NCBI GenBank assembly: GCA_007695115.1
Contig: REEK01000083.1
Span: 1 to 34,877 of the forward strand
Direction: 5' to 3'
Source: Sphaerobacteraceae bacterium
Lineage (GTDB): Bacteria; Chloroflexota; Chloroflexia; Thermomicrobiales; Thermomicrobiaceae
DNA length: 34,877 nucleotides
Part shown: in pieces, positions 25,189 through 33,433 of the stretch
Layout of the letters: each line of letters opens with the position of its first letter
How positions within the stretch are numbered: position 1 is the first letter of the stretch
The notes under the pieces: model-generated
Told to the model about the DNA's origin: nothing
Database searches by the model: none
Seen by the model: only the letters and a program-made list of their open reading frames with translations
Made by a program: the position numbers and the translations under genes

Positions 25189-25197
25189 TGGTAGGAT
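25189..25197 (+). promoter_or_regulatory. Extended -10 promoter before the zinc-ribbon gene
   Basis: TGG-TAGGAT lies 63 nt before the ATG at 25261. Its context, TATGGTAGGATGTT, closely resembles TATGCTAGGATGTT before trpS. Confidence 0.5.
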
Positions 25198-25260
25198 GTT
25201 GCCGTTAACCGACGCCCGAACCCGGCACCGATTCACGACGGCTAAAGGAGACGAAACGCA

Positions 25261-25629
25261 ATGCAATCCGGAACCCGGACGCCGCTGCGCTGTCCGCTCT
25301 GTGATGGCGAACTGACCAGCACCCGTATCAAGCAGATCGGGGACGTGACCGCAAACCTGCGTTGGGAAATCCACGCTGGAGAATGTCCGGAACACGGCTG
25401 GTTTCAGGCCGAAGTCATCAGCAAGCCGCCACGTGAGGTCTTCCCGGTTCACCGGCTCGGTGGCGCCACGCGTCGAGTTCAGGTCGAAGGACGTGATGTC
25501 TTCGCGTTCCCGACTGTCTGGAACTCAATGGATGCACGCACCATCGTTGATCCGCTGGATCCAGAATTGTGGAAGATCGACTGGGAGCGCCTTCGACTGC
25601 GTTCGCCAGTTGCCGGCTCCACCACCTGA
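25261..25629 (+). CDS. Small zinc-ribbon protein
   Basis: 122 residues. The N-terminal ribbon has Cys11-x2-Cys14 and Cys42-x2-His45 (CPLC, CPEHGW), a probable single zinc site. The rest is a basic domain with GGATRRVQVEGRDVFAFPTVW. AAAGGAG lies 10 nt before the ATG. I do not recognise the family. It precedes a membrane permease gene by 51 bp and may share its transcript. Confidence 0.7.
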   Translation: MQSGTRTPLRCPLCDGELTSTRIKQIGDVTANLRWEIHAGECPEHGWFQAEVISKPPREVFPVHRLGGATRRVQVEGRDVFAFPTVWNSMDARTIVDPLDPELWKIDWERLRLRSPVAGSTT

Positions 25630-25680
25630 TAGCACAAGCGCGCGACGGATCGGCGTCGCCTCGAAAAGAGCGCACAGCAC

Positions 25681-26889
25681 ATGAGTGAGCGCCGACCGGA
25701 ACAGCAACAGCAATCACGATTGAGGCACCTGACACCGATCAAGTTGCTCGTGGTGCTGCTTGTTTTCTACCTGCTGGTGCAGGTACAGATCATCGTGCTC
25801 CTGGTTATTCTGGCACTCCTCTTCGCCACCATTATCGAAAAGCCACTCCGCAGGCTGGAGAATCGCGGCGTGCCGCGGGCTCCCGGCATTCTCGTCATCT
25901 ACGCCACCATTCTGGCCAGCCTGATCGTGCTCGGGCTCGTCTTCGTGCCACTAATCGTCCAGGAATCGCAGGCGTTCGGCAGGCAAGCGCCAGACCTTCT
26001 CGATCAGTCCGCTGAAAACTGGCGCGAGAGCGACAATCCAATCCTTTCCGGATCCGGCTATCGCCTGCTCACCAGATTGAGTTTCCAGCTGGAGAATCCA
26101 CCACCACCCCCCGGCGGGGTGGCGCTCGATGCTGTCGGGCAGATCGCCGCAGTCGGCCTCGGTATCGTCTCGATGTTCGTCATCGGGTTCTACTGGCTGA
26201 TGGAGAAACGGCTCATCAGGCAACTCGTTCTCTCTCAACTGGATGACAACGCTCAACGCCGCATGACCCGTATCTGGGAAGACGTAGAGATCAAGGTCGG
26301 TGGCTGGCTTCGCGGTCAGTTGCTCCTCTGTTTGATCATCGGTGTAGCGGCCGGGTTGATCTACTACATTCTCGATGTCCGGTTCTGGTTCCTGTTAGCC
26401 CTGCTGGCCGGGGTGATGGAACTCATCCCGATTCTCGGTCCGTGGGTAGGTGCGATCCCGGCCGTCATGGTGGCACTGCTCGACTCCTGGGAGAAAGCGC
26501 TGATTCTGGCGATTGCTCTGGCTTTCCTGCAGCTGGCCGAGAACACGATTCTCGTGCCACGGATCATGAAAGGAACGATCGGGCTGTCACCGCTCACCGT
26601 CTTCGTCGCCGTGCTGGCAGGTGGTGCCTACATGGGCGTGCTGGGTGCATTACTGGCGATCCCGATCGCGGCCGGACTTCAGGTGATCATTGGTGATCTG
26701 ATTCGAGAGCGCCAGCGTCAGATGCAGCTTGCCCCCGCCGGAATGGCGACCTCGTCGCTCGACTGGCGAGGCATCTTTGGACAGTTCCTGACGCACGATC
26801 AGGTGTCCGGTCAGGACAAACGCCAGCAGAACGAGACCGGAGACGAGCGCGAAGAACCCGAGCAGGAGGAGCCGAAGCGCGACTCCTGA
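25681..26889 (+). CDS. AI-2E/PerM-family permease (UPF0118)
   Basis: A 402-residue membrane protein with about eight transmembrane helices. Family marks are ELIPILGPWVGAIPAV and NTILVPRIMKGTIGLSPL, followed by GVLGALLAIPIAA. A long soluble loop between helices 3 and 4 (about 95-150) contains the Pro-rich run NPPPPPGG. The C-terminal tail (about 345-402) is charged and disordered (ETGDEREEPEQEEPKRD). Family members export small molecules or act as ion antiporters. The substrate is not deducible. The ribosome site is weak. Confidence 0.87.
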   Translation: MSERRPEQQQQSRLRHLTPIKLLVVLLVFYLLVQVQIIVLLVILALLFATIIEKPLRRLENRGVPRAPGILVIYATILASLIVLGLVFVPLIVQESQAFGRQAPDLLDQSAENWRESDNPILSGSGYRLLTRLSFQLENPPPPPGGVALDAVGQIAAVGLGIVSMFVIGFYWLMEKRLIRQLVLSQLDDNAQRRMTRIWEDVEIKVGGWLRGQLLLCLIIGVAAGLIYYILDVRFWFLLALLAGVMELIPILGPWVGAIPAVMVALLDSWEKALILAIALAFLQLAENTILVPRIMKGTIGLSPLTVFVAVLAGGAYMGVLGALLAIPIAAGLQVIIGDLIRERQRQMQLAPAGMATSSLDWRGIFGQFLTHDQVSGQDKRQQNETGDEREEPEQEEPKRDS

Positions 26890-26953
26890 CCTCGCCAGAC
26901 CCGGACGCCAGTCAACTAGAAGTAGAGAAACAAAGAAACGGAGCAGGGCAGAC

Positions 26954-27829
26954 GTGCCTGAACTTCCCGAAGTCGAGGCTGCCCGTCGTGGCATTCATGA
27001 CCAGTTGCGCGGTCGCACCATCGTCGGAATCGAGCTCCTGCGTCCCGGCCTCGTGCAATCGGAAGCCGGACTGACGATCGACCTGCTCCAGGATCAATCG
27101 ATCGATGACACCTCCCGGCACGGGAAGTACATGGTCTGGCACACCGAGCCGATGGCGCTGGTTGTCCACATGAAGATGACCGGGCAATTTGTGGCTCGGG
27201 GAGATGGGATTCCCGGTTTCGTGTCCGGCCACCCGGTGCCGGCTTACGATACCGAGCTGCCCCACAAATCGACGCACCTCATCCTCGATTTCGAGGGTGA
27301 GGCCAGGCTGTATTTCACCGACATCCGCCACTTCGGCCGGATCTGGCTCGTCCCGCACGATGATCTGGCTGATCATATGGCCAGACTCCGACTGGGCCCG
27401 GATCTGCTGTCTGACGCATTCACCCTGGAAGCGCTGAGGGACAGGCTGCGGCGCCGCTCGATCGGACGAATCAAGCCAATCCTGCTCGATCAGACCACGG
27501 TGGCAGGCCTCGGCAACATCTACGTTGATGAAGTGCTCTGGTACGCAAAAATTCACCCATCTCGAACCGCGGAATCGCTCACCGATGCAGAGATCGACCG
27601 CATCTACGAGGGTATCGTCGAGACGATGAAGATTGCGGTGCCGGAAGGTGGTGCGAAGATCAACCGGAGCAAGGCCCTCACCGATCTGGGCCAGTTTCCT
27701 TTCATTCATGCCCGGGAGGGCTTCCCCTGCCAGCACTGTGGGGCAACCATTACCAAGACGAAGGTCAACAACCGCGGCACCTACCTGTGCCTCGATTGCC
27801 AGCCCGAGCGGGGCAGACTGTCATCCTGA
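26954..27829 (+). CDS. mutM: Formamidopyrimidine-DNA glycosylase
   Basis: Removes oxidised purines such as 8-oxoguanine and nicks the abasic site. 291 residues with a GTG start; the catalytic Pro2 and Glu3 follow (PELPEVE). Also present are the lysine in VVHMKMTGQF, the helix-2-turn-helix LLDQTTVAGLGNIYVDE and the C-terminal zinc finger CQHC-x16-CLDC (about 260-285). The last two codons and the TGA stop fall inside the dispersed motif GTCATCCTGAGCG (27820-27832), so a repeat has supplied the gene end. Confidence 0.97.
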   Translation: MPELPEVEAARRGIHDQLRGRTIVGIELLRPGLVQSEAGLTIDLLQDQSIDDTSRHGKYMVWHTEPMALVVHMKMTGQFVARGDGIPGFVSGHPVPAYDTELPHKSTHLILDFEGEARLYFTDIRHFGRIWLVPHDDLADHMARLRLGPDLLSDAFTLEALRDRLRRRSIGRIKPILLDQTTVAGLGNIYVDEVLWYAKIHPSRTAESLTDAEIDRIYEGIVETMKIAVPEGGAKINRSKALTDLGQFPFIHAREGFPCQHCGATITKTKVNNRGTYLCLDCQPERGRLSS

Positions 27830-27905
27830 GCGGAACGCAACAACCTCCACGCGTAAAGACGTCATGTGCCTGAACCACTTCGTTTCGGCGTTCCCGTGGC
27901 CGATA

Positions 27906-28122
27906 ACGTCATCCTGAGCGCAGTCGAAGGATCTGGGAGTTCCGGCTCGATCCCTTCCGGAGAAGCGCTTACGCATTGAGCGTCAGAGATCCCTCGACAA
28001 GCTCGGGATGACGTAGGGGGCGCGAGCTGACGTGGTGGAGCTTTGCGGTGACCTTTGCACCATCCGTCACAACCGTCCTCACCCCGACCCTCTCCCAATA
28101 CTGGGAGAGGGAGAAGGTCTTG
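27906..28122. repeat. Repeat unit A (about 217 bp)
   Basis: Nearly identical to 28194-28414. It contains a long inverted repeat, from GTCATCCTGAGCG...GAAGGATCT to AGATCCCTCGA...GGGATGAC, and a second hairpin CTCTCCCA-ATAC-TGGGAGAG near its right end. Both are dispersed element types seen in many bacterial genomes. The 27830-28579 stretch is otherwise empty: the open frames there follow the repeats. Confidence 0.85.
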
Positions 28123-28193
28123 GGAATGAACCGCTTGGCTTCGAGGTTCCCACGACCCGCTGAGCGGAGCCGCGCACCCTCCACCCGCAAAAG

Positions 28194-28414
28194 ACGTCAT
28201 CCTGAGCGCAGTCGAAGGATCTGAAATGTCCCAACACGATCCCCTTCCGGAGAAGCGCTTACGCATTGAGCGTCAGAGATCCCTCGACGAGCTCGGGATG
28301 ACGTCGTGGGGGCTCGAGATGACGTCGTGGAGCTTTACGGTGACCTTTGCACCATCCGTCACAACGGCCCTCACCCCGGCCCTCTCCCAATACTGGGAGA
28401 GGGAGAAGGTCTTG
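28194..28414. repeat. Repeat unit B (about 221 bp)
   Basis: A direct copy of unit A, starting 288 bp later, with scattered substitutions and small indels. The same inverted repeats are kept. Two copies so close suggest segmental duplication of a composite element. Confidence 0.85.
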
Positions 28415-28579
28415 TGCCTCACCCGTTTCCCCTGCCGCCCAGCATACCGAACCCGATACGAATCTGTTACGTCCCACGCACGCTCCCCACGCAGTTGAGA
28501 CGGGCTAGCACCCACACTAAGAGTGAGCCGGATCACCCGGTGATTCCGGTGTCGATACCGATAGTGATCGGAGTTGGCC

Positions 28580-28978
28580 ATGAACCGGATAGCATTGCTC
28601 CTGTTGACCATTTTCGTTGCGGTGAGCGCATTTCTGGGCGGTATTGCCCTGATCATCGAGGCCGATCTCGGGCTCAGCGCATCCCTGCTGAATGGCACCC
28701 CGTTCGCCAGCTTCGTGGTGCCTGGCTACATTCTGCTGATCGCGGTCGGTGGATCGAACGCCATTGCCGCCATTCTGCTGGCGCTTCATCACGAGGAGGC
28801 GTCGTCGTTCGCGTTTCTGGCGGGAGCGGTTCTCACGGGCTGGATCGCCGTTCAGGTGGTCATGATCGGTATGATGAGCTTCCTGCAGCCCGCAATGTTC
28901 ACCTTCGGACTGATGACGATGGGATTCGCCTATCGCTACTGGCTGGAACACCACAATGAAACCAGCTATGCACCGTAG
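28580..28978 (+). CDS. Small four-helix membrane protein, unknown
   Basis: 132 residues, with about four transmembrane helices separated by short loops (LLLLTIFVAVSAFLGGIAL, PGYILLIAVGGSNAIAAILL, FAFLAGAVLTGWIAVQVVMI and a last one near FTFGLMTMGFAY). GGAG lies 6 nt before the ATG at 28580; an in-frame TTG at 28574 is less likely. I do not recognise the family. It lies between the repeat cluster and an MFS gene. Confidence 0.72.
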   Translation: MNRIALLLLTIFVAVSAFLGGIALIIEADLGLSASLLNGTPFASFVVPGYILLIAVGGSNAIAAILLALHHEEASSFAFLAGAVLTGWIAVQVVMIGMMSFLQPAMFTFGLMTMGFAYRYWLEHHNETSYAP

Positions 28979-29072
28979 CTGATGTCGGCATCCCGGTCGG
29001 CGAGGGGGTGACTCGGTCCTGTATCCTGTCAGCGGTTCGGCACGCTCGGGTCGAGACGCTGACGGGACACTC

Positions 29073-30302
29073 ATGTCGCAAGCACACCACGCGCCGCCCA
29101 CCGCGGTGGAGTCATTCGACCGCACCGGAATCCTCGTCCTGGTGGTCCTCTGCCTCGCGATGTTCACCAGCGGCATGAACGCGATGGGACTCCAACCGTT
29201 TCTGGTCAGCGTCGGGGAAGACCTCGGAGTCAGTGTTCCGTCGGTCGGCCAGGCGGTGACCGTAACGCTGCTGATGAGCGCCGTCAGCGGCCTGATTGCC
29301 GGGCCGATCGCCGACCACTACGGGCATCGACGCCTGATGGTCCTCGGCGCCGCGGTGCTGGCAGTGAGTGCCATTGGATCGGCACTTTCGCCAACCTACT
29401 TCATCTTCATGGGGTTCCGGTTGTTCGGTGGACTGAGTCTGGCACTGCTCACCGGCCTGGCGCTGGCGATTGCCGGGAGCTATTTTGCTGGAGAAGCGAG
29501 ACGCCGGGCACTGAGTGTGACGGTCTCCGCGATGTCCGGTACCGCGATTCTCGGCGTTCCGTTGCTCTCCTGGATCGGTGACGCCTTCAGCTGGCGATGG
29601 GCTTTCGGGACGATCGGAGCCATTGCAATCGTCCTTATCCCGATTCTGGCAACTCTGATTCCTTCGACACTGGCCCCCACTCGGCGGTTCCGGCTCTCCC
29701 AGCTAATCAGCTCCTACCGGCCGCTCCTGGCGCAGCGTGCCATGATCGCGCTCTATATCGGGAGTTTTCTCCGGGCGATCTTCTGGCTCGGAATCCTCAC
29801 CTATTTCGGCGCATTCCTCATCGAAGAGCATGGTCTGACACTCCAGCAGGTCGGCATCACCTATATGTTCGGCGGGCTCGGGTTTCTGATCGGTAGCCTG
29901 GCCGCGGGCGGCCGCGTCGGCCAGTTCAACCATCGAACCCTGTTTACGATCGTCACCGTTGTCGGTGCGCTGTTCTTCGGGCTTGCCTACACGGCGCCAG
30001 TGGGGCCAATCGGTGCGGTGTTGTTGCTGACAATCGGCGGGTTCTTCGGTGCGATGGGGTGGGTGGTCCTGAACACGATGATGGCCAACGAGAGCGATGC
30101 CGGGGCCGGGACCACGATGTCGTTGAACACGGCGATCTTCAATCTTGGGTCGGCGGCCGGCGGGGCAGCGGGAGGAGCAATACTTGCCGTGGGCGGGTAC
30201 AGCGCCATCGGTCTAACGCTGCCAGTTCTGGCGCTGATTGCCAGCGTTGTTGTGATGCTTTCCGGTCGATTTCGACCGATGGCGACCACCACAAAAAGTT
30301 GA
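29073..30302 (+). CDS. MFS transporter
   Basis: A 409-residue, 12-helix secondary transporter. The MFS signature in loop 2-3 is GPIADHYGHRRLMVLG. Other marks are GFRLFGGLSLALLTGLALA and GDAFSWRWAFG at the end of the first half, as in drug and sugar efflux permeases of the AraJ/Bcr type. Substrate unknown. Its TGA stop (30300-30302) lies inside the -35 box of the next promoter, so the two units are packed without a terminator between them. Confidence 0.9.
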   Translation: MSQAHHAPPTAVESFDRTGILVLVVLCLAMFTSGMNAMGLQPFLVSVGEDLGVSVPSVGQAVTVTLLMSAVSGLIAGPIADHYGHRRLMVLGAAVLAVSAIGSALSPTYFIFMGFRLFGGLSLALLTGLALAIAGSYFAGEARRRALSVTVSAMSGTAILGVPLLSWIGDAFSWRWAFGTIGAIAIVLIPILATLIPSTLAPTRRFRLSQLISSYRPLLAQRAMIALYIGSFLRAIFWLGILTYFGAFLIEEHGLTLQQVGITYMFGGLGFLIGSLAAGGRVGQFNHRTLFTIVTVVGALFFGLAYTAPVGPIGAVLLLTIGGFFGAMGWVVLNTMMANESDAGAGTTMSLNTAIFNLGSAAGGAAGGAILAVGGYSAIGLTLPVLALIASVVVMLSGRFRPMATTTKS

Positions 30303-30327
30303 CAACTTTGTAACCATCGGGTAGATT
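30299..30327 (+). promoter_or_regulatory. Promoter TTGACA-17-TAGATT for the ABC operon
   Basis: TTGACA (30299-30304), exactly 17 nt, then TAGATT (30322-30327). It is the best sigma-70-type promoter in the window. It overlaps the stop of the upstream MFS gene and gives a leader of about 270 nt. Confidence 0.65.
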
Positions 30328-30408
30328 ACGTTTGCTCGCGACCTCCCGGGTTAGCTGAGCATCGGGGCTGTTATCGTGATGTTCGGTTGATCTCAACGGT
30401 CATCCATT

Positions 30409-30426
30409 TCCGGAAACGTTTCCGGA
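30409..30426. promoter_or_regulatory. Perfect 18-bp palindrome, LacI-family operator type
   Basis: TCCGGAAACGTTTCCGGA is a fully symmetric palindrome with a central CG step, the hallmark of LacI/GalR/CcpA-family operators. It lies about 75 bp downstream of the predicted transcription start, so it could act as a roadblock. No LacI-type regulator is encoded in the window. Confidence 0.6.
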
Positions 30427-30512
30427 TCTCCTCACAGACTTTACGGTTTCGGTACCCTGTCTGCGCTGGCAACACCCATTGTCAGCCAAAAAATATTTAT
30501 GTTTTGTTACGT

Positions 30513-30572
30513 CACATGTGTCGCTCGTCCACAGATAAGTGCGACGTGTGCCATTTTTGCTGGACACATGTG
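30513..30572. repeat. Pair of CACATGTG palindromes in the ABC operon leader
   Basis: CACATGTGTC (30513-30522) and GACACATGTG (30563-30572) form a 10-bp inverted pair. Their centres are 52 bp apart, about five helical turns, which would suit cooperative binding of a regulator. A third CACATGTG occurs at 11796-11803 just after the diguanylate cyclase gene. Confidence 0.4.
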
Positions 30573-30603
30573 CGCCTGTTTCAGGAGAGGATTTGAGTCC
30601 GCT

Positions 30604-32418
30604 ATGTCTCACCCAACGAATAGCGATAATCTGCATGAGTCTAAAGCCGGCATTGGCAGTCTGCTGGATCTTGGATTGAACCGGCGACGCTTTCTGAAAG
30701 CAACCACCGCCGTGGCTGCCACCGCAGGTCTGGGGACACTGCTGGCTGCTTGCGAAGACGACAGTGATGATGCCGACGACGCAGCAGCGGCAGTCGATAC
30801 CGACGATGCCACTGATGATGATGTTGCGGCCGATGATGCAACTGATGACGAAGAAGATGCACCGGCAGATGATGCCGCTGATGACGACGCCCCGGCGGCT
30901 GACGGCGAAGGCGGCGTTCTGATCCGTGCCGAGAGCAACGATGCCGAGAATCTCGACCCTCACCGTCGCCGAACTGCTTACGCTGGATACGTGATCCAGG
31001 AGATGTGCCAGACGGTTGTCGAGCTCAACCCTGACCTCGAATACGATCCAATCCTGCTCGAATCCTTCGAAGTCTCCGACGATGGTCTCGTCTACACGAT
31101 GAATGTGCGTGAGGACTACTACTTCCAGGATGGTACCCAGCTCGATGCCGAGGCGATCAAGATCAGCCACGAGCGTTCAGTTGATGAGGAATCGACCTGG
31201 CCAGATCAGTTCTACGGTGCGACCTGGGAAGTCATCGACGATATGACGGTCGAGATGACCATGCCCGAGCCGAACGCCGGCGTGATTATGATCATGGCGT
31301 TCAACGGCACTTCAATCCTCTCCCCGGCGTCGCTCGAAGAGGCCGGTACTGGAGATCTTAGTGAGGGCGCGGTTGGTTCTGGACCGTTCAAGTTCGTCGA
31401 GTGGGACATCAACCAGCAGGTCGTGATGGAGCGCTGGGACGAGTTCGTCGACAACTACAGCCATTCAGACAATGATGGACCGCCAAAGGCTGATCAACTG
31501 ATCTTCCGGGTTATTCCGGACGAGCAGACACAGATTGCCGCTCTGGAAACGGGCGAGATCAACATTCTCGATCTGCCGTCGCAGCAGGTGTCGAACTTCG
31601 AAGACGATGACAACTACGAGCTGTTCCGCAACGAGCAGGGCACCATCATCGCCTTTCTGAGTCCGGTTATCCCCGAAGGTGGCGACGACTTCGTTGCCCC
31701 ATTCGATGAACTCAACGTTCGCCGAGCTGTTGCTCAGGCAGTGAACGTTGACGAGATCATCGAGGGTGTCCTGGCTGGGCTGGCCGTCCGGAACCGCAGC
31801 ACGCTGCCAACCGGTAACCCCGGCTACACGGACCAGTTCCAGGAAGACATGGGATACGATTTCGATCCCGACGAAGCGATGGCACTGCTCGACGAAGCAG
31901 GCTGGGAAATGGGTGACGATGGCGTCCGCGAGCGGGACGGCGAGCGTCTGAGCATCCTGATGCGCAGTGTTTCCGAAACGACCCTCGGTCGGATTGCCCA
32001 GCTGATTCAGAACCAGCTGCAGCAGATCGGCTTCGAGATCGAATACGAGGGCCAGGAGCGCGCACTCTTCTATGAGGGCATTCGTTCTGGCGAGGCTGAA
32101 CTGGTCCTCATGGACTACAACTGGGGTGAAGCCGACATCGTCTGGTGGATGGGCAACGACACCACCCTGCCAGCCGGCGTCTATGGCGAGATGAACGAAG
32201 AGTTCCAGGAAGTTGCCACCGAAGGCTGGCTGCCGACTGATCCGGCAGAACGTGCCGAGCTCTACTACCAGGCATCTCAGATCATGGTCGAGGACGTCGC
32301 CTGCATTCCGCTGTACACACCAGTATCTGTCACAGCTGTCCGCAGCGAGGTTCGTGACTTCAAGCTCGGTGGCCAGGGCCGGATGGTCTACACCGACGCC
32401 TACGTCGAAGAAGACTAG
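30604..32418 (+). CDS. Oligopeptide-type ABC transporter substrate-binding protein, Tat lipoprotein
   Basis: A 604-residue DppA/OppA-class binding protein. The signal is NRRRFLKATTAVAAT with lipobox LLAAC (Cys50). The acidic linker runs from 51 to about 103. The folded part has the family stretches VREDYYFQDGTQLDAEAIKISHER (motif within), AVGSGPFKFVEWD and ELNVRRAVAQAVNVDEIIEG. The ATG at 30604 was chosen because the signal sits just downstream; AGGAGAGG lies about 15 nt before it. It is the first gene of an operon with two permeases. Peptides are the usual ligands of this family, though sugars are possible given the LacI-type palindrome. Confidence 0.95.
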   Translation: MSHPTNSDNLHESKAGIGSLLDLGLNRRRFLKATTAVAATAGLGTLLAACEDDSDDADDAAAAVDTDDATDDDVAADDATDDEEDAPADDAADDDAPAADGEGGVLIRAESNDAENLDPHRRRTAYAGYVIQEMCQTVVELNPDLEYDPILLESFEVSDDGLVYTMNVREDYYFQDGTQLDAEAIKISHERSVDEESTWPDQFYGATWEVIDDMTVEMTMPEPNAGVIMIMAFNGTSILSPASLEEAGTGDLSEGAVGSGPFKFVEWDINQQVVMERWDEFVDNYSHSDNDGPPKADQLIFRVIPDEQTQIAALETGEINILDLPSQQVSNFEDDDNYELFRNEQGTIIAFLSPVIPEGGDDFVAPFDELNVRRAVAQAVNVDEIIEGVLAGLAVRNRSTLPTGNPGYTDQFQEDMGYDFDPDEAMALLDEAGWEMGDDGVRERDGERLSILMRSVSETTLGRIAQLIQNQLQQIGFEIEYEGQERALFYEGIRSGEAELVLMDYNWGEADIVWWMGNDTTLPAGVYGEMNEEFQEVATEGWLPTDPAERAELYYQASQIMVEDVACIPLYTPVSVTAVRSEVRDFKLGGQGRMVYTDAYVEED

Positions 32419-32443
32419 CTCCCCTCTCCTGTTGATCGATGAT

Positions 32444-32472
32444 CTCCCGGCCGCGCCTTCTGCGGTCGGGAG
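32444..32472 (+). terminator. Intra-operon hairpin between binding protein and permease genes
   Basis: CTCCCGGCCGC pairs with GCGGTCGGGAG (11 bp, one G-U) around GCCTTCT. No U-tract follows, so it may act as a 3' stabiliser or partial attenuator that keeps binding protein levels above the permeases. Confidence 0.55.
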
Positions 32473-32499
32473 CCGCTCATAACCGGGAGTAGCACTACC

Positions 32500-33423
32500 G
32501 TGGGCAAATACATACTCTACCGTCTGCTCGGCTCGATACCGGTTCTGATCGGTGTCCTTTTCGTTGTCTTCATGATGGTTCGCATGGTTCCGGGTGACCC
32601 GGTGCGAATCATGCTCGAAGGGCGCCCGACGACCCAGGAACAACGTGATGAAGTTCGCCAGGAGATGGGCCTCGATCGCCCGATCCCTGTCCAGTTCGTC
32701 ACATTTGTTGGCGGAGTGGTTCAGGGAGATCTCGGCAACTCTTACCGAACAACACGGCCCGTCACAACCGAAATAGCTCAGCGCGTGCCCAACACGGCCA
32801 AACTGGCTGGTGCCGCATTGCTGGTGACGGTGGTATTCGGCGTTGGTACCGGGGTGATGGCAGCCATGAAACGTGGCTCCTGGCTGGACTTCACCACCAT
32901 GGGGACATCCATCCTTGCAGTTTCGATTCCGAACTTCTGGTTCGGCATGATGCTAATGCTTCTCTTCGCCGTGACCCTCGGCTGGTTCCCCGTCTCGGGC
33001 GCTGATACCTGGAAACATCTGGTCCTGCCCGCACTGGCGCTGGGGCTGAGATCGTCAGCGGTGCTGGCGCGTGTCACCCGCTCGACACTCCTCGAGGTGC
33101 TCAGTCTGGATTACGTGCGAACCGCCCGGGCGAAAGGCCTGCGGGATCGGTTCGTGATCTATCGACACGCCATGCCGAACACCCTCATTCCGATCCTGAC
33201 GCTGGTTGGACTGGAGATTGGCGCGCTGCTGACTGGCGCGTTCATCATCGAGGTGGTGTTCTCCTACCCGGGGATGGGCTGGTTGCTGATCGAATCGATC
33301 GCACAACGTGATTTCCCGGTGATTCAGGGCGTGGTTCTGCTTACCGCGGTGAGCTACATCGTGATCAATCTTGCCGTGGATGTGCTGTACGCATTCACCG
33401 ATCCGCGTATCCGGTACAGCTAG
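32500..33423 (+). CDS. ABC transporter permease, DppB family
   Basis: A 307-residue membrane permease with six helices. GTG start with GGGAG 11 nt upstream. The N-terminus (YILYRLLGSIPVLIGVLFVV) and the sequence MVPGDPVRIML are typical of DppB/GsiC. The EAA loop that contacts the ATPase reads DYVRTARAKGLRDRFVIYRH and is intact. It forms the translocation pore with the next gene product, which starts 10 nt later. Confidence 0.96.
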   Translation: MGKYILYRLLGSIPVLIGVLFVVFMMVRMVPGDPVRIMLEGRPTTQEQRDEVRQEMGLDRPIPVQFVTFVGGVVQGDLGNSYRTTRPVTTEIAQRVPNTAKLAGAALLVTVVFGVGTGVMAAMKRGSWLDFTTMGTSILAVSIPNFWFGMMLMLLFAVTLGWFPVSGADTWKHLVLPALALGLRSSAVLARVTRSTLLEVLSLDYVRTARAKGLRDRFVIYRHAMPNTLIPILTLVGLEIGALLTGAFIIEVVFSYPGMGWLLIESIAQRDFPVIQGVVLLTAVSYIVINLAVDVLYAFTDPRIRYS

Positions 33424-33433
33424 GAGAGTAACG

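Noticed and set aside
27906-28414. The repeat cluster as a CRISPR array
   Set aside because: There are only two long copies with internal palindromes, no short regularly spaced repeats and no cas genes.
28306-28959. 217-codon plus-strand frame across the repeat cluster into the small membrane protein gene
   Set aside because: Its composition follows the repeats, and the second half is out of frame with the convincing membrane protein at 28580-28978.
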